NCBI GenBank assembly: GCA_963794955.1
Contig: CAWCGF010000010.1
Span: forward strand, 1-64,000
Direction: 5' to 3'
From: JAFDVL01 sp963794955
GTDB lineage: Bacteria; Acidobacteriota; Blastocatellia; RBC074
DNA length: 64,000 nt
Shown here: piece after piece, positions 25,570 through 35,279 of the stretch
Position numbering within the stretch: position 1 is the stretch's first letter
Layout of the letters: every line of letters begins with the position of its first letter
The notes under the pieces: generated by a model
Told to the model about the DNA's origin: nothing
The model's database searches: none
What the model saw: only the letters and a program-made list of their open reading frames with translations
Program-made: the position numbers and the translations under genes

Positions 25570-26703
25570 TTAGCCAATCCAACCACCACCAATAACTACA
25601 TCACCTTCATAAAAAACTGCCGCTTGACCGGGCGTAATTGCACGTTGTTGTTCCTCAAACATCACCAGCACATGGCCGCGTTCATGGAGAGCAATCGTTG
25701 CCATTGCTTCTTCAGCGCGCGAGCGAATTTTGACTGACACGCGCATTGGTTCGGTCAACGTTGCAATCGCGATCCAATTCGGGCGCGTCACAATCATTTC
25801 GTGCTTAAGCAGATGATCGGGCGAGCCGACGACAACTTGGTTTTTCTCGGCGTCCACTTTCACAACGTACAATGGCTCCGGCGCAGAAATGCCGATGCCG
25901 CGCCGTTGCCCAACCGTGTAGCGATGAATTCCCGTGTGTTGACCAACCAATTTGCCATCCGTAGTCACAATCGCGCCCGGTGTTGGGGCGGGCGCTTGCT
26001 TCACACTTTCGATTTGGACAAGGGGTTGCGGGTTTGCCTTTTGCTCATCCAGGTAACGATCAATGAAGCGCGAGTAATTGCCATCAGGAATAAAGCAGAT
26101 CTCCTGACTTTCAGGCTTTTGCGCGGTCGGCAAACCGGCGTCTTCCGCAATGTCGCGCGTTTCCTGCTTCGTCATACCACCAAGCGGAAACAGCGCATAG
26201 CTCAATTGCTCCTGCGTTAACTCAAACAAAAAGTACGATTGATCTTTGGCGCGATTCGTCGCCCGCAGCAGCAACCAGCGTCCGCGTTCTTCATCAAACC
26301 GCACCCCTGCATAATGCCCCGTAGCAACTTTATCTGCGCCCACGCTCTTCGTCATTTCGACCAACTTGTCAAACTTTAGATACGAATTGCAGGCCACGCA
26401 CGGGCTGGGCGTTTTGCCCTGCAAATAGTTATTTACGAATGGCGCGACCACATCCCGCTCAAAATCATCTTCAAGGTTCAGGACATAAAACGGGAAGCCG
26501 AGTTTGTTTGCCACGACACGCGCATCGTACAAATCATCCAACGAACAACAGCGCGACGGCAACGGTTCGCCATCGGGGCCAACATTGATGCGGCGCTGAT
26601 TCCAAAGCTGCATCGAAAAGCCGACCAATTCGTGTCCCTGATTTTTCAGTAAGGCGGCAGTTGTCGAACTGTCTACGCCGCCGCTCATTGCTACTGCAAT
26701 CAT
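25570..26703 (-). CDS. mnmA: tRNA-specific 2-thiouridylase
   Basis: A 377-residue MnmA, which puts the 2-thio group on the wobble uridine of tRNA-Lys, -Glu and -Gln. The PP-loop SGGVDSS is at 7-13, the nucleophile C102 is in TPSPCVACN and the persulfide-carrying C203 in SQEICFIP. GQHTGIHRYTVGQRRGIGI marks the C-terminal tRNA-binding region. The length is near the usual 360-380. It is a single gene divergent from the MoxR ATPase gene at 26835. Confidence 0.96.
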   Translation of the reverse strand: MIAVAMSGGVDSSTTAALLKNQGHELVGFSMQLWNQRRINVGPDGEPLPSRCCSLDDLYDARVVANKLGFPFYVLNLEDDFERDVVAPFVNNYLQGKTPSPCVACNSYLKFDKLVEMTKSVGADKVATGHYAGVRFDEERGRWLLLRATNRAKDQSYFLFELTQEQLSYALFPLGGMTKQETRDIAEDAGLPTAQKPESQEICFIPDGNYSRFIDRYLDEQKANPQPLVQIESVKQAPAPTPGAIVTTDGKLVGQHTGIHRYTVGQRRGIGISAPEPLYVVKVDAEKNQVVVGSPDHLLKHEMIVTRPNWIAIATLTEPMRVSVKIRSRAEEAMATIALHERGHVLVMFEEQQRAITPGQAAVFYEGDVVIGGGWIG

Positions 26704-26834
26704 AAAGTTCTCTCTTTAATCGCTACTCTCAAATTTCAAATTCATAAATATTGATGCTAAGATGACCGACTGATTCTAGCATACGCCAGATCAGCACAGC
26801 ACAATTCCAAGTAAAGGATCGCAAGTTTTCCGCA

Positions 26835-27686
26835 ATGGCAAAAAACTCGCCTATGAACCCTAAATCACAGACCTCACCCGCGCCCGGACACATACTCGAC
26901 AAATATCGCATCGCGTCAGAACCGTATTACCTGAACATCAAAAACGAAGCAGATATTTTCGAGAAAGCCTATCAAGCCAAACTGCCTGTCATGCTCAAAG
27001 GCCCAACCGGCTGCGGCAAGACGCGTTTTGTGCAAGCAATGGCGTACAGACTCGGTCGTCCAATCGTTACTGTAGCCTGCCATGAAGACCTTTCGGCGAC
27101 CGATTTAATCGGACGCTTCCTGCTGGAAGGCGAAGAAACCGTCTGGCACGATGGGCCGCTCACAACTGCTGTTCGCCACGGTGCGATTTGCTATCTGGAC
27201 GAAGTTGTCGAAGCGCGCAAAGACACGATTGTTTGCATTCACCCGCTGACGGATGATCGCCGCGTATTGCCAATTGAAAAGCTCGGTCAACTCATCAGCG
27301 CGCCGGATGATTTCATGCTGGTGATTTCGTACAACCCCGGCTATCAAAGCGTCCTCAAGGACTTGAAGCAATCAACGCGGCAACGGTTTATCTCGCTGGA
27401 GTTCGATTACCCGCCGGCTGAAGCCGAAGCACAAATTGTCTCGCGCGAAGGTGGCATTGATTTAGGACTCGCCCGCGAACTCGTCAAGATTGGCGAGAAA
27501 GTTCGCAACCTGAAAGGACACGGGCTGGAAGAAGGCGTTTCGACGCGGTTGCTAGTGTACGCTGCGCAAATGATTGCGAGCGGTATTGATGCGGTAACAG
27601 CTTGTGAAATCGCGATTGCCAGCCCGATTACGGATGATTCTGAATTGCAGCGCGGGATTCGAGAGATTGTGACAACTGTGGTTTAG
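26835..27686 (+). CDS. MoxR-type AAA+ ATPase, CbbQ/NirQ/NorQ subfamily
   Basis: A 283-residue AAA+ ATPase. Walker A is GPTGCGKT (56-63), Walker B is ICYLDEVVEAR (118-127), and sensor region VISYNPGYQS with arginine finger TRQR follow. CbbQ-type proteins act with a large VWA partner (CbbO/NorD) to activate or assemble metalloenzymes such as Rubisco or nitric oxide reductase. The expected partner is present but lies 2.9 kb downstream, at 30620, with a restriction-modification set between. No Rubisco or Nor genes are in the window, so the client is unknown. Confidence 0.92.
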   Translation: MAKNSPMNPKSQTSPAPGHILDKYRIASEPYYLNIKNEADIFEKAYQAKLPVMLKGPTGCGKTRFVQAMAYRLGRPIVTVACHEDLSATDLIGRFLLEGEETVWHDGPLTTAVRHGAICYLDEVVEARKDTIVCIHPLTDDRRVLPIEKLGQLISAPDDFMLVISYNPGYQSVLKDLKQSTRQRFISLEFDYPPAEAEAQIVSREGGIDLGLARELVKIGEKVRNLKGHGLEEGVSTRLLVYAAQMIASGIDAVTACEIAIASPITDDSELQRGIREIVTTVV

Positions 27687-27700
27687 CTTGGAAATGTGGT

Positions 27701-28498
27701 ATGCAAACGCCTGAGTTTTATGAAGAGCCAAATCACGAGCACAATTTGATTATTGCGATTTGTCAGCGAGTAGATGGAATTGGAAAAACGACGGCAGCCC
27801 ATCTTGCCAGCTACCTTGATACGCTCATTCAGTTTATGAATTGTCAGACTCAAGACCTGCTGGCAGTGACAAAAAAGAGCGGTGCTTCATTGCTCAAATC
27901 GGAGCAAGCCAGTGCGATTATTGCTCAGCGCGATAGCTTTTTGCCTGTAGGCGTCACAGATGTCCGGCAAATGTGGATCACGTATTTGATTCGTGATTTC
28001 GTCAAACGCGCCATTGAGGAAATCAATGACACCGATTTCGACAAGCTCCTGATAAACCCCTTTCTGATTAAGGCGTTCAATTTTACCGACCATCGAGAAG
28101 TAATTTCGTTTTGCTTTTATCAGAAAGTTACGCGGTCAATAGTAATTGCGTGGGAGGAAACCGCAGAGAAAATGACTGCTGTCTCAGGCATAGCTCCGAT
28201 CCAGAGAGAGGTTGAAGCTATTCATTTCAACGAACTCATTCAAGAACTCAGAGAGGAAACAGAGAGTTCTTCCACCAAAACTGCGCTGCGCGATTTCAAG
28301 ACAATTGAAAAAGACCTTCTGCCAAAACTTTTGGACTGGTTGCACACCGCCTTACCTAATGAGACGGGCATAGGTGCGCTCTTGGAAAAGAAAAAACTCT
28401 CGCTCATCAAAAACTGGGAACAGCGATATGGAACAGGCGCAGCAAGTATCCAAGCGTTATTGGCCCAAACACTCAATGGAACAACTATTCGAGACTAA
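27701..28498 (+). CDS. Unknown protein in restriction-modification cluster
   Basis: A 265-residue soluble protein. The N-terminal IIAICQRVDGIGKTTAAHLASYL and the following LLAVTKKSGASLLKSEQAS look like helix-hairpin-helix units, which bind DNA non-specifically; the middle and end are helical with no catalytic motif I can name. It starts 14 bases after the MoxR gene and ends three bases before the methyltransferase gene, so it belongs to the same transcript. Base composition is richer in A+T than its outer neighbours. It may be an accessory or second component of the TdeIII-type system. Confidence 0.6.
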   Translation: MQTPEFYEEPNHEHNLIIAICQRVDGIGKTTAAHLASYLDTLIQFMNCQTQDLLAVTKKSGASLLKSEQASAIIAQRDSFLPVGVTDVRQMWITYLIRDFVKRAIEEINDTDFDKLLINPFLIKAFNFTDHREVISFCFYQKVTRSIVIAWEETAEKMTAVSGIAPIQREVEAIHFNELIQELREETESSSTKTALRDFKTIEKDLLPKLLDWLHTALPNETGIGALLEKKKLSLIKNWEQRYGTGAASIQALLAQTLNGTTIRD

Positions 28499-28501
28499 CG
28501 C

Positions 28502-29749
28502 ATGCAACTGACTTTTCAGCCAACTTTAACGAATGAGGAAAAGCACATCGCCTTTTATGAACAGGATGGAATTCCTACACAGGCAAGCAGTATAACCGCC
28601 CACACACCACTCAGCGACATCAATCTCAACTGGCGCGAAAAAGATTTGCCAGAGCGAGAAAGAACGAAGCATGTTCATCGCTTACACCCCTATTTGGGCA
28701 AATACATTCCGCAATTGGTCGAAGTATTTTTACGAAAATATTTCCGGGCCGGACAAATCGTGCTTGATCCGTTTTGTGGGTCGGGGACAACGCTTGTTCA
28801 GGCAAACGAATTAGGGATCAATAGCATCGGCTGCGATATTTCTGCCTTCAACATCACGTTATGCAAAGCCAAAACTGCCGCTTACAATCTAGCTGAAGCG
28901 CACGCCGAAATTCTCGACATCCTCGGCAAGGTACAACAAAAAACACAAGCTCAAAGTCACCAACTGTCGCTTTGGGATAATTACCCAGAGGCGGTGGCTG
29001 AGGCACAAGATGAGCACCCATACCTCACCCAATGGTTTGCACCTCAGACCTTATGCGAGTTAATTTGGCATCGTGATTTGATTCCAAACTATCGTCACCA
29101 AGACTTGCTGAAAGTAATACTTTCTCGTGCGGCTCGTTCTGCCCGCTTAACGACACATTTTGATTTGGACTTTCCGAAAGCACCGCAGACAGGTTCTTAT
29201 TACTGCTATAAACATTCGCGCTTTTGCGCGCCGACTAAGCAGGCGTTCCCGTTTCTGAAGCGATACAGTTTGGACACGCTCACACGCATTGAAGAATTTA
29301 CCAAGCTGCGCACAAGCGCAGCGATTCAGATTCATCACGGAGATAGCCGCGAGTTCGAGTTTCCGACAGTGGATGGCGTCATCACCAGCCCGCCCTACGT
29401 TGGTTTAATTGATTATCATGAGCAACATGCGTATGCCTATCATTTATTGGGATTGGAAGATCGGCGAGAAAAAGAGATTGGTGCCGCAAAGCGCGGCGCG
29501 AGTCAAAAAGCGCGGCATTCGTATCAGGAAGATATTGCCAGTGTCTTCAAGCGGATCTGCGCTCAACTCAAGCCCGGTGGTCGGTTAATTGTGGTGGCGG
29601 CTGACAAAGCAAATCTATACCCAGAAATCGCTGATCTCGCAGGCGTCAAAACAGAAGCTGTTGTGAATCGCCACGTCAATCGCAGAACGGGCCGTCGGAA
29701 AGGCGAGTTTTATGAATCCATTTTTATCTGGCGCAAACCCCTCGGCTAA
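28502..29749 (+). CDS. Site-specific DNA methyltransferase
   Basis: A 415-residue amino-methyltransferase. The S-adenosylmethionine motif DPFCGSGTT is at 89-97 and the catalytic TSPPY at 295-299, so the target-recognition region (about 120-290) sits between them. The SPPY form is common in N4-cytosine enzymes and also occurs in N6-adenine ones. It protects host DNA from the neighbouring TdeIII-family nuclease; that family recognises GGNCC, so a cytosine target is likely. The gene lies between the unknown gene (3-base gap) and the nuclease gene (18-base gap). Confidence 0.9.
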   Translation: MQLTFQPTLTNEEKHIAFYEQDGIPTQASSITAHTPLSDINLNWREKDLPERERTKHVHRLHPYLGKYIPQLVEVFLRKYFRAGQIVLDPFCGSGTTLVQANELGINSIGCDISAFNITLCKAKTAAYNLAEAHAEILDILGKVQQKTQAQSHQLSLWDNYPEAVAEAQDEHPYLTQWFAPQTLCELIWHRDLIPNYRHQDLLKVILSRAARSARLTTHFDLDFPKAPQTGSYYCYKHSRFCAPTKQAFPFLKRYSLDTLTRIEEFTKLRTSAAIQIHHGDSREFEFPTVDGVITSPPYVGLIDYHEQHAYAYHLLGLEDRREKEIGAAKRGASQKARHSYQEDIASVFKRICAQLKPGGRLIVVAADKANLYPEIADLAGVKTEAVVNRHVNRRTGRRKGEFYESIFIWRKPLG

Positions 29750-29767
29750 CGATTTGAGGCAACAGGC

Positions 29768-30601
29768 ATGAATGACTCGGATGAAATGAAGCTGGCTATT
29801 CAGTCAGTCATCAAAGCGATGATGGATCGCGTCATGCAAAACGTCTTAGTGAAAGACCCTTTCATCAAAGAGGATCACCGCGCGAAGAAACCGCTGTACG
29901 CGGCATTGGTTCCTGACGAAATCTTCAAAGGCTCACATTTTGAGCGTCGCTTTGTAACTCCGTTTGGGAAAGCTTGGGAGGCGTTGGCAGTTGTTGTTGC
30001 CCAAAAGGGGCTGGGCTATGGCGTAACCGACCACAGTATTAGCGGCACAGTGCGAGAAGGGCGATTGCGGCGGATTGCCGAAGTTCTTAATGCATTGGAG
30101 CATGCACAGGGAAGCCAGCAAAAGAAAAAGCCTGATTGGGCAACAGAACTGGCTTATATTTTGGAAGGGAAAGGCGAGTTGATTCCAGTTACAGTCGTTT
30201 GCGATGTCTATGCTGAAGATCGCGTGCAGTGCCAACGACAGGCGTTTGAATTGAAAGCCCCGCTTCCGAACAGCGACATCACCAAAGTTAGCAAAGAGAA
30301 AATCCTAAAGCTCTACAGTATGGAACCGTTGCAGGTTGACGGAGCGTACTACGCGCTCCCCTACAACCCTTACGGACGCAAAGAGAACTACGCTTGGAGT
30401 TTTCCTGCGCGTTGGTTCAATATGAAAGAAGACCCTGTAGTTTTGATTGGAGACGAGTTTTGGGAAAAAATTGGCGGGCCAGGAACCTATCAATCATTCA
30501 TCGCAGCAATCAACGAAATTGGTACGGAATACAAAGACAGGATTTATCGAGAATTCTTACAAATTGAGCCGCCTGCTGAGGCTGATAGAACTGAACTATA
30601 A
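29768..30601 (+). CDS. TdeIII family type II restriction endonuclease
   Basis: A 277-residue nuclease. The family pattern is clear in the C-terminal half: YYALPYNPYGRKENYAW, then LIGDEFWEKIGG from residue 226, then GTYQSFIAAINEIGTEYKD. The likely metal-binding residues are in VVCDVYAED and AFELKAP (D ... E-x-K). Known relatives cut GGNCC. Immediate pairing with a methyltransferase completes a type II system. It ends 18 bases before the VWA gene, which is unrelated, so the set sits inside another operon. Confidence 0.85.
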   Translation: MNDSDEMKLAIQSVIKAMMDRVMQNVLVKDPFIKEDHRAKKPLYAALVPDEIFKGSHFERRFVTPFGKAWEALAVVVAQKGLGYGVTDHSISGTVREGRLRRIAEVLNALEHAQGSQQKKKPDWATELAYILEGKGELIPVTVVCDVYAEDRVQCQRQAFELKAPLPNSDITKVSKEKILKLYSMEPLQVDGAYYALPYNPYGRKENYAWSFPARWFNMKEDPVVLIGDEFWEKIGGPGTYQSFIAAINEIGTEYKDRIYREFLQIEPPAEADRTEL

Positions 30602-30619
30602 AGAGTTACTTTTTAGGCT

Positions 30620-33600
30620 ATGAACGACGAAAAGCGCACTGGTATTACAGGTTCTCTACTCAAAGGCGTGACACGCAAATCGGTCGAAGCCTTAGCCCGT
30701 TCGTTTGGCATTCAACCGAATGATCGGGCGTGGGTCACGATGGATGTAGGCGCTTCGCTGGCAGGCGTTTCGATCAAAGTCGCTACCGAATTCTTTCGCG
30801 TCGTCCCCGAAGTCGCGCAACATCTGGAAAACGAAGACCTGCGCCAATGGGCGGAAGTTGGCCGTCGCATCGCGCTTGATAATGCCGAAGAAGCCAATGG
30901 CTTCTTTCACACTTCGGCGCAAACCCTGGCGGCTGTGCCCGTGCATTTGCGTCCACAATTGATCGCGCTGTGTGGCAAGCAAATCGTACTTTCACCCTCA
31001 ACTGCGCTGAATACCTTTTACTCTGCGCCGAAAACCATCGAAAAGCTTGGTGAAGGCGAAGCAACGGATAAGCTTTTCAATATCGCTGTTGCCGTTGCCA
31101 ATCGTTCCGTCAAACACAGTACTGAGGTCTTAGCCGCCGCACCGAGTGCGATTGCTGCGCTAACACAGCTTGAAACTTCCTTCGCTCATCAAAACCCAAC
31201 GATTGTCAAACAAGCATTGGAATTGGCCGAAAACTTTGCCAACCGCACGGGCGCAACCGCTGCCGAATTTTTGTCCGCTTTAGGCGAGGGGTTGAGCTTC
31301 ATCAAATCATCCGGCGAGGCGCGCTTACTGTATGAGCAAACCAGCAGCTTTCTGGAACGCGGCGGCGCTACGGCCTTGCAATACTTCCGTGCGGCCAAAT
31401 CCGTGCTGGAGCAAAGCGACGCGGCGAGTTTTGAGAAATGGAACTTCGTCACCAAACGCGTCGCCGAAGAAGGCAATGCGCTGGTATACGACTTCCTCAA
31501 GCTCACGCCCAAAGTGATGTCGGCGCTCTCGGCCAATCAGCGCCGCATTATTGGCGCGAAGCAACGCACGCCCGAACATAGCCTTGCCGTCATCAAATCT
31601 GTGCTGGAAATGACGGGAGAATTAGCCGACAACAGCGTCTACGTTGCGCTGGAATGCTTCAAATCTGCGCCCCGTGCGTTGGCCGCTGCTTCGCTCGAAC
31701 AGTTCCAGGCTTGGGCACGCGCCGGAGCTGGATTGCATCGTCAAGATCGTCGTCGTGCCCAAGCCTATTACGCGCTCGAATCCAAAAGCAGTCAGGAATC
31801 GCTGCGCGCCGCACGGGGCGGCCTCGCGCTCGAATCCATTTCGCATTTGCTGCGGTTGTATGTCGAAGGGTTGACTGGACGTGAATTATCCATTGCGCCG
31901 CTTGGTGTCGTGCCAGACGAATCGCGCATCACGGATGGGCAAACGATTCAATTACCCGCGATGATTGCCGAGTTTGGCTCGCTCGAAGACGACTTCCGTT
32001 TGTACAAAGTTTTGGCCGCACACGCCGCCGGGCAAATCGAATTTGGCACGCGCGATGTCGGCACTTCACCTATGCGCGCCGCCTTAAAAGACGTGGACGA
32101 CTTTTTCTCGAACCAGGACGAAAGCCAAAGCCGTCTGGCAGATTCCGAGGAAATTGAAATCCCCGAAGATTACATCCCGCGCAAACGCTTTCGGCCAGAA
32201 TTGGTGGAAGAACATTTCGACGCCGCAGATTTCAAGCTCGTCCTTTCGCGCTTCCCTAATCCCAGCCTTGCCACGCGCATTTTTACGACCTTGGAAAACG
32301 GGCGCATTGATTACCGCTTGCGCAAAGCCTATCGCGGCATTCGACGCGATTTGAACTTCGTGCGTGCGCGCCTGATTGATAATCGCCCGCCCGTCACTTC
32401 CCTGCCCGTAGACCAATTGCTCTACGAATTGCTGTTTCAAATTACGCTCTGCGGCGACGTGATTGATCCTGCAGCGCGCCGAGCTTACGGCGAAATCATC
32501 GGCGAATTTCATCGCATTATTGAGCAATGCCTGCATCACGGGGAAGCTTCCGTTGCCGACACTTTAGTTGCCACAAAACGCGTCTATGCGTTGTTGCAAT
32601 CGCCGCGTAACGAAGAGAACGCCGAATCCGAATCCGACGACAAAGAAGAAGCTGACAACAAAAATGATTCTGAAGATTCACAGGAAAGCGCGGGCGAGCA
32701 GCAACAACAGGCCGTCGAGAAGCAACAAAGTCAATCGAATCCATTCAATCAATGGACAGATGAAACTGACGAAGAGTTGCCGGATGAAACCGAAATGCTC
32801 AGCGAAATGCTGCAAGCCGAGCGACCTGAGCAGGATTTGCAGGAAGGCGATCAGGCTTTCTTTTACGATGAATGGGATCGCGAATTGGGCGATTACCGCG
32901 CGAAATGGTGCCGCGTGATTCAACGCGAAAACCGACGCGGCATGCGCGATTTCGTCGAGCAGGTGCGTGCCCGCTATTCTGGTGTGATCTCTTCGATCAA
33001 ACATCAATTCCAAATGCTGCGCCCCGAATCGCTGCGCAAAATCAAAGGCGAACTCGACGGCGAAGAATTCGATCTACAGGCCGTCATTGACCGCCACGTA
33101 GATTTGCGCACGACCGGACGCCCCACTGACCGCGTCTACATCCGCCGCATCCGCCGCGAACGTGACGTAGCCGTGTCGTTCTTGCTCGACATGTCATCAT
33201 CCACCGCACGCACGATCACACGGCATCCGAATCAGCCGTACACGCGCCCCGGTCAAAAGATCATAGATATTGAAAAGCAAGGTCTGGTGCTGATGAGCGA
33301 AGCCCTTGAAGCCGTTGGCGACGCCTATTCGATTTCCGGCTTCACGAGCGAAGGCCGCCGCAACGTGAAATATTTCATTGTCAAACAATTTGGCGAACGC
33401 TACACGCCTGAAGTCGAACGCCGCATCGGCGGCATCACCTACCACAACAACACCCGTCTGGGAGCCGCGATTCGCCATTGCGCTGCCCAACTGGAAAAAC
33501 AATCCGCACGCACGAAATTGCTGATTGTCCTTAGCGACGGACGCCCCTACGATCACGACTACGGCGATTCCCGCTACGCCCGCGAAGACACAAAGATGGC

Positions 33601-33769
33601 CTTGCGCCAAGCCAAAACTCAAGGGATGACGCCCTTCTGTATCACGATTGACCGCGATTCAGAGGCAGAGTTGAAAGACTTATATGGCGAAGTCGGCTAC
33701 ACGATTATTGATGATGTGATGAGCTTGCCAGAGCGGTTGCCAGGGATTTATCGGAGATTGACGACATAA
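30620..33769 (+). CDS. Large VWA-domain protein, CbbO/NorD-like
   Basis: A 1049-residue protein. Residues about 50-420 form roughly eight helical repeats of near 40 residues with the recurring pattern F..(S/A)P..L..L......W. A second helical region follows, then a highly acidic, Gln/Ser-rich linker (about 650-730). The C-terminal VWA domain has the metal motif DMSSS at 857-861 with further sites in NNTRLGAAIRH and LSDGRPYDHDYG. CbbO/NorD proteins couple MoxR ATPases to metalloenzyme clients. Its ATPase partner is at 26835. It is longer than usual (about 600-800) because of the repeats. Confidence 0.9.
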   Translation: MNDEKRTGITGSLLKGVTRKSVEALARSFGIQPNDRAWVTMDVGASLAGVSIKVATEFFRVVPEVAQHLENEDLRQWAEVGRRIALDNAEEANGFFHTSAQTLAAVPVHLRPQLIALCGKQIVLSPSTALNTFYSAPKTIEKLGEGEATDKLFNIAVAVANRSVKHSTEVLAAAPSAIAALTQLETSFAHQNPTIVKQALELAENFANRTGATAAEFLSALGEGLSFIKSSGEARLLYEQTSSFLERGGATALQYFRAAKSVLEQSDAASFEKWNFVTKRVAEEGNALVYDFLKLTPKVMSALSANQRRIIGAKQRTPEHSLAVIKSVLEMTGELADNSVYVALECFKSAPRALAAASLEQFQAWARAGAGLHRQDRRRAQAYYALESKSSQESLRAARGGLALESISHLLRLYVEGLTGRELSIAPLGVVPDESRITDGQTIQLPAMIAEFGSLEDDFRLYKVLAAHAAGQIEFGTRDVGTSPMRAALKDVDDFFSNQDESQSRLADSEEIEIPEDYIPRKRFRPELVEEHFDAADFKLVLSRFPNPSLATRIFTTLENGRIDYRLRKAYRGIRRDLNFVRARLIDNRPPVTSLPVDQLLYELLFQITLCGDVIDPAARRAYGEIIGEFHRIIEQCLHHGEASVADTLVATKRVYALLQSPRNEENAESESDDKEEADNKNDSEDSQESAGEQQQQAVEKQQSQSNPFNQWTDETDEELPDETEMLSEMLQAERPEQDLQEGDQAFFYDEWDRELGDYRAKWCRVIQRENRRGMRDFVEQVRARYSGVISSIKHQFQMLRPESLRKIKGELDGEEFDLQAVIDRHVDLRTTGRPTDRVYIRRIRRERDVAVSFLLDMSSSTARTITRHPNQPYTRPGQKIIDIEKQGLVLMSEALEAVGDAYSISGFTSEGRRNVKYFIVKQFGERYTPEVERRIGGITYHNNTRLGAAIRHCAAQLEKQSARTKLLIVLSDGRPYDHDYGDSRYAREDTKMALRQAKTQGMTPFCITIDRDSEAELKDLYGEVGYTIIDDVMSLPERLPGIYRRLTT

Positions 33770-34302
33770 GTTACCCCCAGTATTGAGTTGAAAACCGGGG
33801 AAAAGAGTATTCCCGCCCAGCGAAACGAGTAAAATTGAGTGGTAACGAAACAGTTTTCTCTTTTCCCAGAAAGGAAAATCTCAATACAATATCTTCGCCA
33901 AACAGATATTTAGGTGAATCAGGGGTTCTAATAAGTTATTGCGCAACAATAGCTTATCAGCGCGAAAAATCACGGACACCGAAACGTCGAAGCTATAAGC
34001 CCTTTGTTTTCCATACTGATATTAATTGAACTCCTGATTCATATTTAAGCTTTCGGCCAAGGGCCGTGGACAGAAGATTCGCCAGCAGTGTCGGCGTTCG
34101 GTTTACCTCAGATTGGAGAAAGCACAAAAAAGTCGGGGGTCTGCTGACAAACTGGGCGAATACTGATCGCCCCCTCACAACTTTTGTCAAGGTCATCCAG
34201 CGAGATAACATCCCCTTCCGTGCAACAGTTGCACTCATTGTAGGATACCCCCCCGACGTTTTAGTGGTCTCGTTGCTGCCCAGGAGGCGTAAGTTATTAT
34301 CG
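33770..34302. other. 533-bp stretch without a supported gene
   Basis: Short frames (33835-34029, 34066-34431 plus; 33993-34238 minus) lack ribosome sites and known sequence. The stretch is more A+T-rich than both flanks. It may contain remains of a lost gene, but I see nothing definite. Confidence 0.6.
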
Positions 34303-35202
34303 CTATCGCGTGGGGCGCTTTTGGAGGGCGGTTTGAATGAGCGTCATCGTTTGTTCGAGTTCTGCGCCCGCCAATTCCAAGCGTGGCAAACGCACGCGCG
34401 GATTCCCCATGCCCACCGCTTGCTGCACTAGTTTGATCAGTTGCACGAACTTCGGCACCGTGTCCAACCGTAACAACGGCAGGAACCAATGATACAGCGG
34501 CAAGGCTTTCTCCATCTCGCCTTGCATTGTGTAGTTGAATAGATCAACTGACTCTTTCGGGAAGGCATTCACCAGCCCCGCGACCCAGCCCACCGCGCCC
34601 ACCGGAATGGCTTCGACAATCGCGTCGTCTACGCCGACAAAGATGTCCAGCCGATCACCGATCAAGGCTTTGAGGGCCGTCACCCGACGCACGTCAGTAC
34701 TGGATTCTTTGACGGCTTGAAAATTCTCAAATTCGGCGGCCAATTCCTGAATCTGTTCGGGGATGAAGTCTGTGCCGTAGGCAACCGGGTTGTTGTAAAG
34801 CATACAGGAAAGCTGCGTGGCCTGAAAACAGGCGGCAACGTGGGCTTTCATCTCGCGCCAATCGCCTTGGTAAACGTACGGTGGCAGCACCATCAATCCC
34901 TGGCAGCCCTTGTTTGCCGCAGTTTTCGCCTGCGCCACTGCTTCCGCAGTGCTGAGAGCAGAGATTGCTGCCACTACAGGCACGCGGTCACCGACAGCTT
35001 TGACCACCGTTGCCCACAGCGCGCCGCGCTCTTCAAAGGTCAGCGTGTTACCTTCGCCTAAACTTCCCGGTGTGACAATGCCCGTGCAGCCGTTGTCTAC
35101 TAGCCAAGTAACGTGTTTGGCTACAAAGTCGTGGTCAATGCTCAAATCTGGGTTGAAGCCAGTGGTGATTGCGGGCATTACGCCCTGCCATTTCATCGTC
35201 AT
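34303..35202 (-). CDS. lhpC: DHDPS-family deaminase of hydroxyproline catabolism
   Basis: A 299-residue class I aldolase-fold protein. The Schiff-base lysine is K165 (FQAVKESS), the catalytic tyrosine Y136 (LYNNP) and the acid-binding loop TPGSLGEGNTL at 44-54. Although dihydrodipicolinate synthase-like, it is the last gene of a 4-hydroxyproline cluster, so the likely reaction is deamination of 1-pyrroline-4-hydroxy-2-carboxylate to 2-oxoglutarate semialdehyde. AAAGGATG precedes the ATG. It is 73 bases after the dehydrogenase genes, with a hairpin between. Confidence 0.85.
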   Translation of the reverse strand: MTMKWQGVMPAITTGFNPDLSIDHDFVAKHVTWLVDNGCTGIVTPGSLGEGNTLTFEERGALWATVVKAVGDRVPVVAAISALSTAEAVAQAKTAANKGCQGLMVLPPYVYQGDWREMKAHVAACFQATQLSCMLYNNPVAYGTDFIPEQIQELAAEFENFQAVKESSTDVRRVTALKALIGDRLDIFVGVDDAIVEAIPVGAVGWVAGLVNAFPKESVDLFNYTMQGEMEKALPLYHWFLPLLRLDTVPKFVQLIKLVQQAVGMGNPRVRLPRLELAGAELEQTMTLIQTALQKRPTR

Positions 35203-35230
35203 AAGATCATCCTTTTTAGTAATGAGCCAT

Positions 35231-35279
35231 TTAGCTTTTAGCCGTTAGCCTTTTGCCAAGCTGTTGGGCTAAAAGCTAA
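35231..35279 (-). promoter_or_regulatory. Hairpin between dehydrogenase and deaminase genes
   Basis: Perfect 13-bp arms (35231-35243 and 35267-35279, ttagcttttagcc with ggctaaaagctaa) enclose 23 bases between the LhpE stop and the lhpC start. There is no T run, so it may stabilise or partly separate the messages rather than terminate. Confidence 0.5.

Noticed and set aside
33835..34431. Short open frames in the gap after the VWA gene
   Set aside because: No ribosome sites, no known sequence and no continuity between frames.
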